Source: Lachnospiraceae bacterium (lineage in GTDB: Bacteria > Bacillota > Clostridia > Lachnospirales > Lachnospiraceae). From it: a stretch of 34,658 nt of DNA. Both the position numbers and the translations under genes were made by a program. The notes below the pieces were generated by a model, which made no database searches, was not told the origin of the DNA, and saw only the letters and a program-made list of their open reading frames with translations. This document shows, in pieces, positions 23,812-31,100 of this stretch. Where the stretch lies: NCBI GenBank assembly GCA_017544835.1, contig JAFYDI010000101.1, positions 1-34,658 of the forward strand. Reading direction: 5' to 3'. Position 1 is the first letter of the stretch. Each line of letters starts with the position of its first letter.

Positions 23812-25146
23812 ATGAACATCAATCAGACTGCCGCCGATATGATAGCGTCCACGTTGGCCAGACAATTTGTAAGCATGTATTATGTTGATATCGAAACCGG
23901 GCATTTTAAGCAGCTTGTTACGCCGCATGTCACCGGTGTGAGCGGCATGCCCGAAGAAGGCGACGACTTTTTTAATCTGGCCAAAGAAAACGCACCTTCT
24001 TTTGTCGATGCCCACGACTTAGATAAGCTTTTGGTGGTCTATGACAAGAAGGCCATTCTTAAAAGGCTTGACAATTTCGAACCTTTCATAATTGACTGTC
24101 GCGTGATGGCGCATGGCTCGGTTGTTCATGTGCGACATATAACCCTGCTTTGTGATGACAAGAAGCATATTTTGTGCTGCCTTGAGAATATAGACGAAGA
24201 GTATCTGGCCAAAGAAAAACAGGAGAAAGACCTTCAGTCAGCCGAAAGAATGGCAAGACTGGATGAGCTCACCGGCATCAGAAATCGCAATGCTTTTCTG
24301 GAACACTCTCAGAAGATTAACGAGGCTATTATCAGCAAAAAGGCTGTGGAGCCATTTGCCGTTCTGGTATGCGATATCAACAATTTAAAGCAGATTAACG
24401 ATACAAGAGGCCACAGCTTCGGCGATGAGGCCATTCGTAAGGCGAGCCGAATAATATGCGAGACATTCAAACACAGTCCCGTATTCAGAACCGGCGGAGA
24501 CGAATTTGCGGCCGTAATTACCGACGGAGATTATGAGAACAGGGATGAACTCCTTGAAAAATTCAGGGAGATTTCGCTTAAAAACGGCAGAACCCGCTCC
24601 GGCCCAGAGGTGGCAAGCGGCATGGCCGAATACAGACCCGGCATCGACAAAGACTTTAACAACGTCTACGAGCGCGCGGACGCCGAGATGTATGAGAACA
24701 AAAAGAACATTAAAGCCAACAGGGCGTTGGCTAGCATTAAGAAGACGGGAAATCCGGACAACCTTATCACCGAAGAAAGAAAGCGCCTTCTTGACGGAAT
24801 GTTCGACGCATTATATACGGTGGCGGGTGAGAGCTATATCTACTTAAATGACTTAAGGCACGACTATTCCAGATGGTCGCTAAAGCTTGTAAATGATTTC
24901 GGCCTTAAGTCGGAATACATGTATCATGCAGACAAAATCTGGCATGACTACATTCACCCCGATGACCTTGAAAGTTACGACGAGGCCGTGGAAGCCGTTC
25001 TTCGCGGCGACATGGAATTAAGGCTCCTTATATACCGCGCGAAGAAAATCGACGGAACCTATGCCATTCTTTCGACAAGAGGCTTCGTGCTAACAGACAG
25101 CACGGGAGAGCCTGAATACTTCGGCGGAATAATAATCCCTCATTAA
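23812..25146 (+). CDS. PAS-GGDEF-PAS diguanylate cyclase
   Basis: 444 residues. The N-terminal 135 residues form a PAS-like sensor, ending in the typical linker AERMARLDELTGIRNR. The diguanylate cyclase domain spans about 148-310 with DINNLKQINDTRGHSFGD and an intact active site GGDEF (228-232). The inhibitory RxxD site expected six residues before the motif is absent (FKHS), so product inhibition through that site is unlikely. A second PAS-like domain follows (about 330-444) with YIHPDDLESYDEAV. A C-terminal PAS after GGDEF is unusual. It would make cyclic di-GMP in the cytoplasm. Start ATG with AAGGGAGA upstream. Confidence 0.9.
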   Translation: MNINQTAADMIASTLARQFVSMYYVDIETGHFKQLVTPHVTGVSGMPEEGDDFFNLAKENAPSFVDAHDLDKLLVVYDKKAILKRLDNFEPFIIDCRVMAHGSVVHVRHITLLCDDKKHILCCLENIDEEYLAKEKQEKDLQSAERMARLDELTGIRNRNAFLEHSQKINEAIISKKAVEPFAVLVCDINNLKQINDTRGHSFGDEAIRKASRIICETFKHSPVFRTGGDEFAAVITDGDYENRDELLEKFREISLKNGRTRSGPEVASGMAEYRPGIDKDFNNVYERADAEMYENKKNIKANRALASIKKTGNPDNLITEERKRLLDGMFDALYTVAGESYIYLNDLRHDYSRWSLKLVNDFGLKSEYMYHADKIWHDYIHPDDLESYDEAVEAVLRGDMELRLLIYRAKKIDGTYAILSTRGFVLTDSTGEPEYFGGIIIPH

Positions 25147-25164
25147 ATACAATGTACAAAGAAA

Positions 25165-25192
25165 GGCTTCGCTTGGCGGCGAAGTCTTTTTT
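25165..25192 (+). terminator. Terminator after GGDEF gene
   Basis: Eight-bp stem GGCTTCGC/GCGAAGTC (one G-U pair), loop TTGGCG, then six T. Confidence 0.85.
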
Positions 25193-25257
25193 GCCTTGAT
25201 GTCGCAAAATAATTCACAAGTAAATGTGCGTTAAACGTGATATCGTGGGAAAGGTTA

Positions 25258-25306
25258 TGGTATAATCGGACTTGCGGGGTTAATATCAGTCACGATTCGA
25301 TGTGAC
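25258..25306 (+). promoter_or_regulatory. Extended -10 promoter and leader dyad
   Basis: TGGTATAAT (25258-25266) is an extended -10. In the leader, GTCAC (25289-25293) and GTGAC (25302-25306) form a small inverted repeat around CGATTCG, about 25 bases before the start codon. Confidence 0.5.
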
Positions 25307-25329
25307 GAAGCTTGAGAGGAGAATGGCAA

Positions 25330-25833
25330 ATGGGTGAAAATGTTACAATAATCGGTGGCGCGGACGGCCCCACAACTATCTTTATGGCAGGCGAACTGGG
25401 AGTTAAATGGCTGAATATATTCGGCCTCATTATTATCATTCTGATACTGATTCCCAACGTTATCTATGCAATAAAGTTTAAAGGTCAAGAGAACAAGTGC
25501 AAGAATGTGTTCATGAATGTTCTTGAGCAAATCGGGCGGTACGGCTGCATGTTCCTTATGGTGTTTAACATTGGCATTGCGGAGCTTGGCTTTGGGTCTG
25601 TCGGAATGTTCTTAACATACCTTTTCGGCAACGTGATACTGATTGTGGCGTACTGGGTAGTATGGACCCTATACTTTAAGAATCAAACCTTCGGCAAGCA
25701 GCTTGCTTTGGCCATAATACCGACGGCAATATTCTTGCTGTGCGGCATAACCATGCGACATTGGTTACTTATTGTATTCGGAGTTATATTCGGTGTAACG
25801 CATATTTATGTGACGAGTAAGAATAGAGTGTGA
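25330..25833 (+). CDS. Membrane protein with decarboxylase-beta-like N-terminal motif
   Basis: 167 residues from ATG 25330, with GAGAGGAGA 8-9 bases upstream; the longer start (25312) lies over this site. The first 20 residues contain VTIIGGADGPTTIFMAG, nearly identical to the conserved motif of sodium-pump decarboxylase beta subunits (OadB/GcdB). The rest does not look like OadB: about five hydrophobic segments (residues 23-43, 63-85, 88-112, 120-138 and 140-158) around GRYGCMFLMVFN, without the other OadB blocks, and OadB is over 350 residues long. So this is a short chimera-like membrane protein and should not be called a decarboxylase. Transcribed from its own extended -10 promoter. Confidence 0.65.
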   Translation: MGENVTIIGGADGPTTIFMAGELGVKWLNIFGLIIIILILIPNVIYAIKFKGQENKCKNVFMNVLEQIGRYGCMFLMVFNIGIAELGFGSVGMFLTYLFGNVILIVAYWVVWTLYFKNQTFGKQLALAIIPTAIFLLCGITMRHWLLIVFGVIFGVTHIYVTSKNRV

Positions 25834-25883
25834 ATTGAAACTTGTCGGAGAAATGACATAGATTACAGGAGACAGGCGGAGCT

Positions 25884-26435
25884 ATGGAATTACTTAAAGG
25901 AAGGCCCACAGAGGCTGAGGCAAAAGGCCGGTTGCCACGGGAGATGCGGACATACGATTTCCTCGATAAATTGGGAATCGAGTATATGAGAACGGATCAT
26001 GAGGCAGCAGGCACGATGGAAGTGTGCGACAGGATTGATGCGGTGTTAGGCGTTATAATCTGCAAGAATCTGTTCCTATGCAACCGCCAGAAGACGCAGT
26101 TCTACCTTCTGATGATGCCGGGGGATAAGAAGTTTAAGACCAAGGAGTTGTCGGCGCAGATTAATTCGGCAAGACTTTCTTTTGCCGATGCGGAGGATAT
26201 GGTTAAGTATCTTGATATCGAGCCGGGGTCGGTGAGCGTGATGGGGCTTATGAATGACAAGGACCACGCGGTGCAGCTCCTGATTGATGAGGACGTGCTG
26301 GCGGCCGAGGATGTCGGGTGCCACCCTTGCGTGAACACGTCGAGCCTTAAGATGAAGACGGCGGATGTGCTTAATAAGTTCCTTCCGGCGACGGGCCACG
26401 ATTATGTGAAGGTGCATTTGGTCGGAGAAGATTAA
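25884..26435 (+). CDS. ProXp-ala/YbaK-type aminoacyl-tRNA deacylase
   Basis: 183 residues, cytoplasmic. YbaK/ProRS-associated fold of the ProXp-ala (PrdX) type, which hydrolyses Ala mis-attached to tRNA-Pro. Diagnostic segments are the N-terminal YDFLDKLGIEYMRTDHEAAGT, the catalytic-lysine loop ICKNLFLCNRQ (Lys61), LMMPGDKKFKTKELS, and GCHPCVNTSSLKM, the variant of the usual GxHPxxNT. Start ATG preceded by AGGAGACAGGCGGAG. It lies 13 bases before the glutaredoxin-like gene and is probably co-transcribed with it. Confidence 0.88.
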   Translation: MELLKGRPTEAEAKGRLPREMRTYDFLDKLGIEYMRTDHEAAGTMEVCDRIDAVLGVIICKNLFLCNRQKTQFYLLMMPGDKKFKTKELSAQINSARLSFADAEDMVKYLDIEPGSVSVMGLMNDKDHAVQLLIDEDVLAAEDVGCHPCVNTSSLKMKTADVLNKFLPATGHDYVKVHLVGED

Positions 26436-26448
26436 AGGAGGACCACAT

Positions 26449-26760
26449 ATGATTAAAATCTACGGAATGCCCACATGCCCTTACTGTGATTACGTGCACG
26501 AGCAGATTAAAGGGGGAGAAGGTGAATTTGAATACGTCAACATAGGCGAGAACATCCGCGGTATGTCCGCCTTTACGCGGCTGCGCGACACTAACACGGT
26601 CTTTGACCGATGCAAGGCTACCGGCGATGTCGGAATTCCTGCGTTCGTCTTCGAAGATGGCCACGTTTCCATCGACCCTGCCGACGCAGGGCTCATCGAA
26701 TTCGGAACTCCCGGTGCCTGCTCAATCGAGGACCATAAGAGTGGCAGAAAGGGCTGCTAA
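26449..26760 (+). CDS. Glutaredoxin-like protein
   Basis: 103 residues with a thioredoxin-like fold. The redox centre is Cys10-Pro-Tyr-Cys13 in MPTCPYCDYVHEQI, the classical glutaredoxin CPYC. The cis-Pro region is GDVGIPAFVFEDG. The protein then departs from short glutaredoxins with a tail containing two more cysteines (PGACSIEDHKSGRKGC, the last residue being Cys). Likely a cytoplasmic thiol-disulfide reductase. Strong site AAAGGAGG. Tandem with the tRNA deacylase; a strong terminator follows. Confidence 0.85.
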   Translation: MIKIYGMPTCPYCDYVHEQIKGGEGEFEYVNIGENIRGMSAFTRLRDTNTVFDRCKATGDVGIPAFVFEDGHVSIDPADAGLIEFGTPGACSIEDHKSGRKGC

Positions 26761-26766
26761 TATTAT

Positions 26767-26796
26767 AAATCGGCATCGGTAACGGTGCCGATTTTT
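26767..26796 (+). terminator. Terminator after glutaredoxin gene
   Basis: A 12-bp stem AAATCGGCATCG/CGGTGCCGATTT with a GTAA tetraloop (one G-U pair), running into TTTTT. Confidence 0.88.
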
Positions 26797-26800
26797 GTAG

Positions 26801-26806
26801 TATAAT
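26801..26806 (+). promoter_or_regulatory. -10 box of Nmad3 gene
   Basis: Perfect TATAAT in the context TTTTTGTAGTATAATGG, directly after the preceding terminator. The 14-base string TTTGTAGTATAATG is shared with the promoter at 6746. Confidence 0.5.
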
Positions 26807-26874
26807 GGATAAAAAGAGTTTAAGAATTCCAAGAAGAAATAGTTGTAAGATAGTATTTGGGGAGTGGAGTAAGC

Positions 26875-27681
26875 ATGAAAGTAATCCTAAGCCGCAAAGG
26901 CTTTGACTCATCCAACGGCGGAATTGTGAGCCCGATTTTTGAGGATGGGACGATGATTTCTTTTCCTATTCCGAGCCACGACAAAGATATTTATAGCGAG
27001 TTGCAGTATAAGGGAGTGCCGTATTCGGACATTCTTGAAGATTTGCATTACCGGGGTGGCGAGCATTGTCATGTGGACCCGGATTTGGATATGGGAAGGC
27101 GCGTTAGGGCAATTGAGAATTGGGTGCCGGCGTTTGGGCAGATAGATGCGGCGGCGCAGTATTTAAAGAACATTGGGATTAGCGAGGGGGATCTTTTTTT
27201 GTTCTTTGGGAACTTCCATCGGGTAGAGAAGTGCGATGGACACTATAAGTATGTAAGGAGAACCGGGGATTTCTACCAAGATAGGGATTTACAGGTGATT
27301 TGGGGATATCTTCAGGTTGGAGAGATTATAGACAATCCGGCGGAGCAGGAGAAGCATTGGTGGCATCCGCATGCGTGTGAGGAGCGGCGGGGGAATAGAA
27401 CCAATGTGATATTTAAGGCGGCCGAGAGACTTTCTTTGGCCCCGGGAAAGCCGGGCGCGGGAGTGCTACAGTTTGACAAGAAGAGAGTGCTGACCTTAGA
27501 AGGCTGCAATAAGGCTACGTGGGTGAGAAACACGGTTTATGACCCGGACCACATCTTAAGCAACAGGCGCAATTCGGCGCGTGGTCCCGAAGAGGGCATT
27601 TACTATGCCGGGATATGGCAGGAGCTTGGGCTTATCGAGTCGTACGAGTGCGTTAAGTGGGCGGAATCGATGGTGCTTTAA
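26875..27681 (+). CDS. Nucleotide-modification-associated domain 3 (Nmad3) protein
   Basis: 268 residues from ATG 26875, preceded by GGAGTGGAG; the TTG at 26857 overlaps that region and is less likely. The opening MKVILSRKGFDSSNGGIVSP matches my recollection of Nmad3, a domain named by its association with phage and bacterial DNA-base modification loci. Also visible are HCHVDPDLD, a FLFFGNFHR strand and several paired His/Trp residues (HWWHPHAC). The activity is not established. No hypermodification enzyme, phage gene or restriction gene lies next to it. The immediate neighbour downstream is a toxin-antitoxin module. Assignment is from pattern memory, without a profile search. Confidence 0.65.
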   Translation: MKVILSRKGFDSSNGGIVSPIFEDGTMISFPIPSHDKDIYSELQYKGVPYSDILEDLHYRGGEHCHVDPDLDMGRRVRAIENWVPAFGQIDAAAQYLKNIGISEGDLFLFFGNFHRVEKCDGHYKYVRRTGDFYQDRDLQVIWGYLQVGEIIDNPAEQEKHWWHPHACEERRGNRTNVIFKAAERLSLAPGKPGAGVLQFDKKRVLTLEGCNKATWVRNTVYDPDHILSNRRNSARGPEEGIYYAGIWQELGLIESYECVKWAESMVL

Positions 27682-27718
27682 AATACTGTGGGGGAACAGG
27701 CATAGATTATTACTTGCG

Positions 27719-27765
27719 CATTGCAAACGCAATGAGATAGCAGTATAATAGCATTATAGTAGCAT
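27719..27765 (+). promoter_or_regulatory. Promoter and operator of RelBE module
   Basis: TTGCAA (27721-27726), 17-base spacer, TATAAT (27744-27749). The -35 overlaps a perfect dyad CATTGC-AAAC-GCAATG (27719-27734). From the -10 box onward there is an 11-bp direct repeat with one mismatch, TATAATAGCAT/TATAGTAGCAT (27744-27754 and 27755-27765). Both are plausible sites for ribbon-helix-helix autorepression by the antitoxin. Confidence 0.7.
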
Positions 27766-27779
27766 AGGAGGTGCATGAT

Positions 27780-28073
27780 ATGGCAAGTACTATTCAGTTA
27801 CGCGTTGACGATGAACTTAAGGCTAAATCAGACAGTTTATTTAAAGATCTTGGTACAGATACAACTTCGGCTATCCGCATGTTTTTGACGCAAGCGGTTG
27901 CCAATAACGGATTTCCTTTTGAAATTAAAAGACCGGTCGCCGGTCCCTATACCCCCATGAAGGAAGAAGAAATGCTGGCTAAGCTTGAAACATCCAGAAA
28001 GCATGCTTCTCAAGGAAAGTACAGAGATGCCGACGATGTCGTCTCCGATATGAGGTCTAAGTATGGCCTATAG
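27780..28073 (+). CDS. relB: RelB/DinJ-family antitoxin
   Basis: 97 residues from ATG 27780 (TAGGAGGT 7 bases upstream); the GTG at 27771 lies on that ribosome site. An N-terminal ribbon-helix-helix, STIQLRVDDELKAKSDSLFKDLG then TTSAIRMFLTQAV, gives DNA binding and dimerisation. The following NNGFPFEI is typical of RelB/DinJ. The C-terminal helix (about residues 60-97) would wrap and neutralise the toxin. It overlaps the toxin gene by 11 bases, ensuring coupled translation, and probably represses its own promoter together with the toxin. Confidence 0.9.
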   Translation: MASTIQLRVDDELKAKSDSLFKDLGTDTTSAIRMFLTQAVANNGFPFEIKRPVAGPYTPMKEEEMLAKLETSRKHASQGKYRDADDVVSDMRSKYGL

Positions 28074-28377
28074 AGTAGTTCTTACAGAAGACGCTGAAGC
28101 AGATTTAGACGGCTTCATTAAATACCTTCTTTTTGAAAAAGAAAGTGAGCAAGCAGCAACTAATGTTCTCGAGGATTTTCTGGCAACCAAGGATAACCTT
28201 TCAAGGGTGGCGGGAAGCCTCAAATTATGTGAGAATCCACGCCTGAGGAAACTTGGCTACAGACGCATCAATTTTTTGTCACATAGGTATTTTATGCTGT
28301 ACCGTATAGAGGGAGATATGGTTATAGTAGATAATATCTTCCATGAGTTGCAAGATTACGAAAACATGATGCTCTAA
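28063..28377 (+). CDS. relE: RelE/ParE-superfamily toxin
   Basis: 104 residues. The fold pattern of RelE/ParE toxins is visible: YRVVLTEDAEADLDGFIKYL, a helical pair, then the strands YRRINFLSHRYFMLYRIEG and MVIVDNIFHELQDYENM. The VDNIFHELQDYENML ending is typical of RelE/ParE toxins partnered with RelB/DinJ-type antitoxins. It is presumably a ribosome-dependent mRNA interferase, though a gyrase-targeting ParE role cannot be excluded from sequence alone. Full length, no frameshift; the module appears intact. Confidence 0.87.
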   Translation: MAYRVVLTEDAEADLDGFIKYLLFEKESEQAATNVLEDFLATKDNLSRVAGSLKLCENPRLRKLGYRRINFLSHRYFMLYRIEGDMVIVDNIFHELQDYENMML

Positions 28378-28400
28378 GCACATTTATAATGCAAAGGTGG

Positions 28401-28435
28401 TCCCTGTCACAGCAATGTGGCAGGGATTTTGTTTT
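28401..28435 (+). terminator. Terminator after RelBE (repeated form)
   Basis: Stem TCCCTGTCAC/GTGGCAGGGA (one G-U pair), loop AGCAAT, then TTTTGTTTT. It is nearly identical to the terminator at 30970. Confidence 0.88.
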
Positions 28436-28495
28436 ACGCTTTCTAAAGAAAAGGATTTGGTATATCATAAATATGCAATGGTACAAGAGAAACCG

Positions 28496-28523
28496 TTGCT
28501 GTAGAAGAGCATCGTACTATATA
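28496..28523 (+). promoter_or_regulatory. Possible promoter of phosphoesterase gene
   Basis: TTGCTG (28496-28501), 16-base spacer, TATATA (28518-28523), ending 25 bases before the start codon. Confidence 0.4.
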
Positions 28524-28548
28524 GACGATTTGGGGAAGGAACCAACCT

Positions 28549-29268
28549 ATGCGAGTACTGGTAATACCTGATGTACATTTGAAAGCGTGGCTTTTTGATA
28601 AGGCTGAGGAGATACTTGAGGCGGGCAGGGCTGATATGGCGGTCTGCCTTATGGATATACCTGATGACTGGGATATGGAGATGCAGGTTGACAGATATAG
28701 GGAGACGTATGACAGGGCAATTTCTTTTGCGGGGAAATTCCCGGATACGTTGTGGTGTTATGGCAATCATGATGTCAGCTATCCTTGGGGGAAGCTTGAG
28801 TCGGGATACTCGCCGTATGCGGAAAGCACGGTTATAGCTAAGCTTGAGGAACTGGAGCATTCGCTTAAGGACCGCTCGCAGATAGCAATTCTACACAGAG
28901 TTGACAATGTGCTGTTCTCGCACGGGGGACTGACGGAAGAATTCGCTATGAGCATCGGTATGTCGCCGGAGGATGATGATATTGACGATGTGGTGGCGGC
29001 GGTTAACGATACGGCGCCGTATTACCTTTGGAACAATGAGTCGCCGCTCTGGCTAAGGCCCCAGTATTCGGTCGCAGAGGGCTTTAGAAGCGACATTTAC
29101 AAGCAAGTCGTCGGGCACACTCCCGTCGACAGCATTCAGCAAAAAAATGGTTTCATTTCTACCGACGTCTTTTCGACTTACCGCGACGGAAGACAGATTG
29201 GTGAGTCTGCGATGATTGTAATCGATTCCGTGACGGGGGAGTTTGAGAAGGTGAAGGTTTGCAGATAA
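28549..29268 (+). CDS. Metallophosphoesterase (calcineurin-like)
   Basis: 239 residues, cytoplasmic. Dinuclear-metal motifs in order: DVH (Asp8, His10), an Asp-rich segment MDIPDDW in place of the usual GD, GNHD (72-75), LFSHGGL and GHTPVD. The spacing fits the Ser/Thr-phosphatase/Ap4A hydrolase-like branch of the superfamily. Substrate unknown. Start ATG with GGGGAAGGA upstream. Followed after 13 bases by the zinc-ribbon gene. Confidence 0.85.
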   Translation: MRVLVIPDVHLKAWLFDKAEEILEAGRADMAVCLMDIPDDWDMEMQVDRYRETYDRAISFAGKFPDTLWCYGNHDVSYPWGKLESGYSPYAESTVIAKLEELEHSLKDRSQIAILHRVDNVLFSHGGLTEEFAMSIGMSPEDDDIDDVVAAVNDTAPYYLWNNESPLWLRPQYSVAEGFRSDIYKQVVGHTPVDSIQQKNGFISTDVFSTYRDGRQIGESAMIVIDSVTGEFEKVKVCR

Positions 29269-29281
29269 TAAGGGGGATAAG

Positions 29282-30154
29282 ATGGAACCATTTAATGTGA
29301 AGATAGGTACGCCTAAACCGGTTAATTTCAGAGAAACTGACGAGCACTACAGGTACACGGACATCGACCTGGAAGCAAGGTTTGCAATGAACGTGGACGT
29401 CTCAGACTATGACAGTGGGCAGTATAAAGATGCGTCCGAGGTGGTCGCAGCGATAAAGTTCGATCCCATGGCATTATTCCAAGCGTGCATGGATGCGCTT
29501 CCGGAGGGGAAATCTGTGGTGAAGGGATTCGAGACTCTTATTCCCGAATCCATGGAAGCGTTGCTTTCCGGCATGGGAATCACGGCCAAAATCCAGGTTT
29601 TTGCTTTCAAGCTCACGGATGAGTCGGAGAAAGATTACCGCGAGTGTATGCAGCATGAGAGGTTACTAAACGGAAGCGGTTACAATGCCCCGGATTCGGT
29701 GGATGGAGTGTGCCTTGAGGCTCAAGAGGCCGAATTGGAAAGGCTGGCCAGAGAGTCGGGACATTATAAGTTAATATACAAAGATTATGGAATGGTAGGT
29801 TTTTCTTCGCCAAAGAAATTCTATGCTCCCGGCGACAGCGTTGAAGTAATTTACCGCGGAATCATGTCAGACACCAACTACACATTTTACGTGACGGTTA
29901 AGGATTTTGATGTGAAGCTTGATGACCGAAGCTTTTACAGAATTACTTTTATAATGCCGGACCATGATGTTGAGATAAACTGCAAGACTCAGGAGATGAG
30001 GATGTACAATCCCGCGACTGATAATACAACCGGCTTTATGGGCATGATGCAGTCAAACATCGAGTTACAGCCCGGCGAGTGGCTCTGCCCCAAATGTGGC
30101 AACAAGAATTCCAGTGGCAAATTCTGCGCTGAATGCGGAGCGGACAAATTCTGA
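29282..30154 (+). CDS. Hypothetical protein with C-terminal zinc ribbon
   Basis: 290 residues with no recognised family over most of the length. The first 130 residues look globular (FNVKIGTPKPVNFRETDEHY; many acidic and aromatic residues). A middle beta-rich part (about 155-240) includes GFSSPKKFYAPGDSVEVIYR and the ITFIMPDHDVEINCK strand. The C terminus is a zinc ribbon, LCPKCGNKNSSGKFCAECG. No signal peptide or membrane helix. It follows the phosphoesterase by 13 bases. Cytoplasmic, possibly a scaffold or nucleic-acid/protein-binding factor; that is a guess from the ribbon alone. Confidence 0.65.
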   Translation: MEPFNVKIGTPKPVNFRETDEHYRYTDIDLEARFAMNVDVSDYDSGQYKDASEVVAAIKFDPMALFQACMDALPEGKSVVKGFETLIPESMEALLSGMGITAKIQVFAFKLTDESEKDYRECMQHERLLNGSGYNAPDSVDGVCLEAQEAELERLARESGHYKLIYKDYGMVGFSSPKKFYAPGDSVEVIYRGIMSDTNYTFYVTVKDFDVKLDDRSFYRITFIMPDHDVEINCKTQEMRMYNPATDNTTGFMGMMQSNIELQPGEWLCPKCGNKNSSGKFCAECGADKF

Positions 30155-30197
30155 ACGGCGGGAGACGGTTTGAGAGACCGGAGAGGAGTTATGTAAC

Positions 30198-30938
30198 ATG
30201 GGCAATGAGGCCGGCACATGGATTATGTATGGCGTGGATCACGACGATCCGGAGTGCCTGCATAGCGTGGATGATGCGATTGATTATATTAATAAAGTGG
30301 GTTTTCTGCCGCTGTTTCGGGGCGAGATTCCCGGGCTTTCGCTGGAGGAGCGCACTGAGGCGCTGTACTGGTGGAGCGGGGATGTGAAGCGCGACCCGTG
30401 GGAGTGGCGCGAGATTATTGCGCGGCGCGGCGGCGTGGCTTACGGCAAGTTCTACGCGGGCAAGGCGGGATTCGTGTCCCGTGAGTGGCTGCCTCGCTTT
30501 GTGAATGTGCGGCGTGACGGCTACGACTTCGACTCTCTCTATGAGGACGGTAAGGCTTCCCTGCGACAAAAGAAAATCATGGATCTTTTCACGGATGAGC
30601 TTTCCGATGCCGAGTATTATTCCTATGAGATTAAGGCGCGGGCGGGCTTTGGCGCGGGCGGCGCCAAGGGCTTCGAAGGCGCCGTGACGAGCTTGCAGAT
30701 GCAAGCGTACCTGGTCGTGCGCGACTTCAGGCAGCGCCTGAACAAGCACGGCGAGGCCTACGGCTGGCCCGTGGCCGTCTACTCGACGCCCGAGCACATC
30801 TTCGGCCGCAACCACGTCCGCTCGGCCTACGCCGAGCCACCGGCCGAATCCGCCCGCCGGATCATGGCACACATGCGTGAGATTTACCCTGTTGCAACCG
30901 ATAAGCAGTTGGCGAAGATGTTGGGGGTGAAGATATAA
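30198..30938 (+). CDS. AlkZ-like protein of unusually high GC
   Basis: 246 residues. The segment EALYWWSGDVKRDPWEWREI (about 54-73), then GKFYAGKAGFVSREWLP, RRDGYDFDSLYEDG and the C-terminal DKQLAKMLGV resemble proteins annotated as AlkZ-related, that is, related to the winged-helix DNA glycosylases; I recall this only loosely. No metal or catalytic motif can be assigned with confidence. The stretch 30620-30860 is much richer in GC than its neighbours, with runs of GGC, GCG and CCG codons, suggesting recent acquisition from a high-GC relative or strong local bias. Ribosome site GAGGAG before ATG. Third gene of the phosphoesterase/zinc-ribbon unit. Confidence 0.55.
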   Translation: MGNEAGTWIMYGVDHDDPECLHSVDDAIDYINKVGFLPLFRGEIPGLSLEERTEALYWWSGDVKRDPWEWREIIARRGGVAYGKFYAGKAGFVSREWLPRFVNVRRDGYDFDSLYEDGKASLRQKKIMDLFTDELSDAEYYSYEIKARAGFGAGGAKGFEGAVTSLQMQAYLVVRDFRQRLNKHGEAYGWPVAVYSTPEHIFGRNHVRSAYAEPPAESARRIMAHMREIYPVATDKQLAKMLGVKI

Positions 30939-30969
30939 ACGATTGTGTTACTGAAACGTCTGACATGAA

Positions 30970-31001
30970 CCCTGTCACTGTGAGGTGGCAGGGATTTTTT
31001 T
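30970..31001 (+). terminator. Terminator after AlkZ-like gene (repeated form)
   Basis: Stem CCCTGTCAC/GTGGCAGGG (one G-U pair), loop TGTGAG, then ATTTTTTT. Matches the terminator at 28401 at 25 of 30 aligned bases. Confidence 0.88.
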
Positions 31002-31012
31002 GCCGTCATATC

Positions 31013-31066
31013 TTGATAAAGGGCAGCCGAGTTCCTATAATAATACATGGGTTAGCGCAGACTAAC
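31013..31066 (+). promoter_or_regulatory. Promoter and leader dyad of alpha/beta hydrolase
   Basis: TTGATA (31013-31018), exact 17-base spacer, TATAAT (31036-31041). Just downstream GTTAG (31051-31055) and CTAAC (31062-31066) form a dyad near the expected transcript start, a possible operator. Confidence 0.7.
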
Positions 31067-31100
31067 GCAAAAGAAAGAAGCCTAATGAGGTATTTGAAGC

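Noticed and set aside
25330-25833. Annotation as oxaloacetate decarboxylase beta subunit
   Set aside because: Only the short N-terminal motif matches; length and remaining sequence do not.
28389-28571. 60-codon frame after the RelE gene
   Set aside because: It runs across the terminator hairpin at 28401-28435, has no ribosome site and overlaps the phosphoesterase start.
30189-30872. 227-codon minus-strand frame opposite the AlkZ-like gene
   Set aside because: Long only because of the GC-rich stretch; no ribosome site, and the plus frame has better protein features.
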